This document shows, piece after piece, positions 5,168 to 5,915 of a stretch of 5,915 nt of DNA (position 1 is the first letter of the stretch; every line of letters begins with the position of its first letter). The stretch covers positions 1-5,915 of the forward strand of contig JACDBM010000298.1 of NCBI GenBank assembly GCA_013694945.1, written 5' to 3'. Under the pieces are notes generated by a model, which was not told the DNA's origin, ran no database searches, and was given only the letters and a program-made list of their open reading frames with translations. Both the position numbers and the translations under genes were made by a program. The stretch comes from Chthoniobacterales bacterium (lineage in GTDB: Bacteria > Verrucomicrobiota > Verrucomicrobiia > Chthoniobacterales > UBA10450).

Positions 5168-5915
5168 TTGCGGTGATGGATGAGCCGCGCATGCTTGAAG
5201 CGGAAGCGGATGAGGTTCGTCAGGCGATCGCTGCGGCACGGAATGCGCAGGTTGAATGGGCGCGCTTTCCGATCCGCGAGCGCGCGAAACTCATCGGCAG
5301 TTTGCGTCCTAGCCTGGCGAAAGCCGCGCGCGATCTCGCACGCGTGACTGCAGCAGTCAACGGGCGTCCGGTCGCGGAGAAGGTGGTTTCCGAAGTTCTG
5401 CCGTTGCTCGAAGCCGCCCGATTCCTTCAGAAGAACGCCGCCCGCATTTTGCGCTCGAAGCGCTGCGGCGCGGCTGGACGTCCACTCTGGCTCTACGGCA
5501 GTTCATTCAAAATCGAGCGCAAACCGTATGGCGTCATTCTGGTGGTTGCCCCTGCAAACTATCCGCTTTTCATCCCCGCCGTGCAGATGCTGCACGCCTT
5601 GGCCGCTGGCAACGCTGTCCTCATCAAAGCCGCAGAGTCCGCCTCCTCTCCGCTCAGGTTCCTGGCTGATGAGGTGATTCGACGGTCCGGCATTCCGCCA
5701 GCGCTCGTCCAGCTTCTGCCCGAATCCATCGATGCAGCGCGCGAGGCAGTCCGTGCAGGTATCGACAAAGCGATTTTCACTGGCTCGTCAGAAAATGGGC
5801 GTGACTTTCTCGCCGAACTCGCCGCGCAAAACACGCCGAGTGTGATGGAGTTATCCGGAGCCGATACGGTTTTCGTTCGGGCCGACGCGGATCTTGATCT
5901 CGCCGCGAAAGCGAT
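5164..5915 (+). CDS. Aldehyde dehydrogenase family protein, N-terminal part (truncated by window end)
   Basis: The frame is open from the ATG at 5164 to the window edge (250 codons), with no stop, so the 3' half is outside. It is an NAD(P)-dependent aldehyde dehydrogenase, which oxidises an aldehyde to a carboxylate. Visible motifs: VVAPANYPLF (127-136), whose Asn132 is the oxyanion-hole Asn of the usual PWNFP; VLIKAAESAS (152-161) with cofactor-binding Lys155 and Glu158, in place of the common KPSE; IFTGSSENGR (204-213), the FTGSxxxG cofactor motif; and MELSGAD (228-234), with general-base Glu229 in the place of the common ELGGK. The catalytic Cys would lie about 35 residues further on and cannot be checked. 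The start overlaps the desaturase stop by ATGA and has GGAGG at ideal spacing. By context it may oxidise a carotenoid aldehyde, for example diapolycopene-dial to the dioic acid, as aldehyde dehydrogenases do in Methylomonas and staphylococcal C30 pathways. This is inference; a general aldehyde dehydrogenase is the alternative. Confidence 0.9.
   Translation, partial: MIAVMDEPRMLEAEADEVRQAIAAARNAQVEWARFPIRERAKLIGSLRPSLAKAARDLARVTAAVNGRPVAEKVVSEVLPLLEAARFLQKNAARILRSKRCGAAGRPLWLYGSSFKIERKPYGVILVVAPANYPLFIPAVQMLHALAAGNAVLIKAAESASSPLRFLADEVIRRSGIPPALVQLLPESIDAAREAVRAGIDKAIFTGSSENGRDFLAELAAQNTPSVMELSGADTVFVRADADLDLAAKA

Overview
This window comes from a GC-rich bacterium and is densely packed with ordinary chromosomal genes. 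There are no mobile elements, CRISPR arrays or RNA genes that I can recognise. The secreted nuclease points to a cell with an export system, and a desaturase paired with an aldehyde dehydrogenase points to a carotenoid maker. The purine-rich GGAGCA words in the gaps, the loose ribosome-binding sites and the gene set remind me of soil Verrucomicrobia (Chthoniobacterales-like). That placement is a low-confidence impression, not a result.

Layout: (1) 74-994, plus strand: a probable exported endonuclease/exonuclease/phosphatase-fold hydrolase. (2) 995-1198: a gap between convergent genes, with two small hairpins. (3) 1199-2584, minus strand: a GlcD/D-lactate dehydrogenase-type flavoprotein. (4) 2585-2662: a gap holding an 11-bp inverted repeat whose gene-proximal arm contains the flavoprotein's Shine-Dalgarno sequence. 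(5) 2663-3439, minus strand: enoyl-ACP reductase FabI. (6) 3440-3589: the divergent fabI/desaturase promoter region. (7) 3590-5167, plus strand: a CrtI/CrtN-type carotenoid desaturase. (8) 5164-5915, plus strand: an aldehyde dehydrogenase, cut off by the window end. It overlaps the desaturase by ATGA and has a strong Shine-Dalgarno sequence inside the desaturase's last codons.

How the genes fit together: the desaturase and aldehyde dehydrogenase are very probably one translationally coupled unit. A pathway that oxidises a carotenoid end group through an aldehyde to a carboxylic acid (the C30 diapocarotenoid-acid type) is the simplest reading, but substrate and chain length cannot be read from sequence. 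fabI and the flavoprotein gene lie head-to-tail 78 bp apart and may be co-transcribed, although their functions are not obviously linked. The nuclease gene appears independent.

I found no clearly new multi-gene system. The most unusual signals are non-coding: a recurring GGAGCA / GATCAGGAGCA word found in three intergenic regions, which in one place forms both the start region of a gene and a possible fold that would hide its ribosome-binding site.
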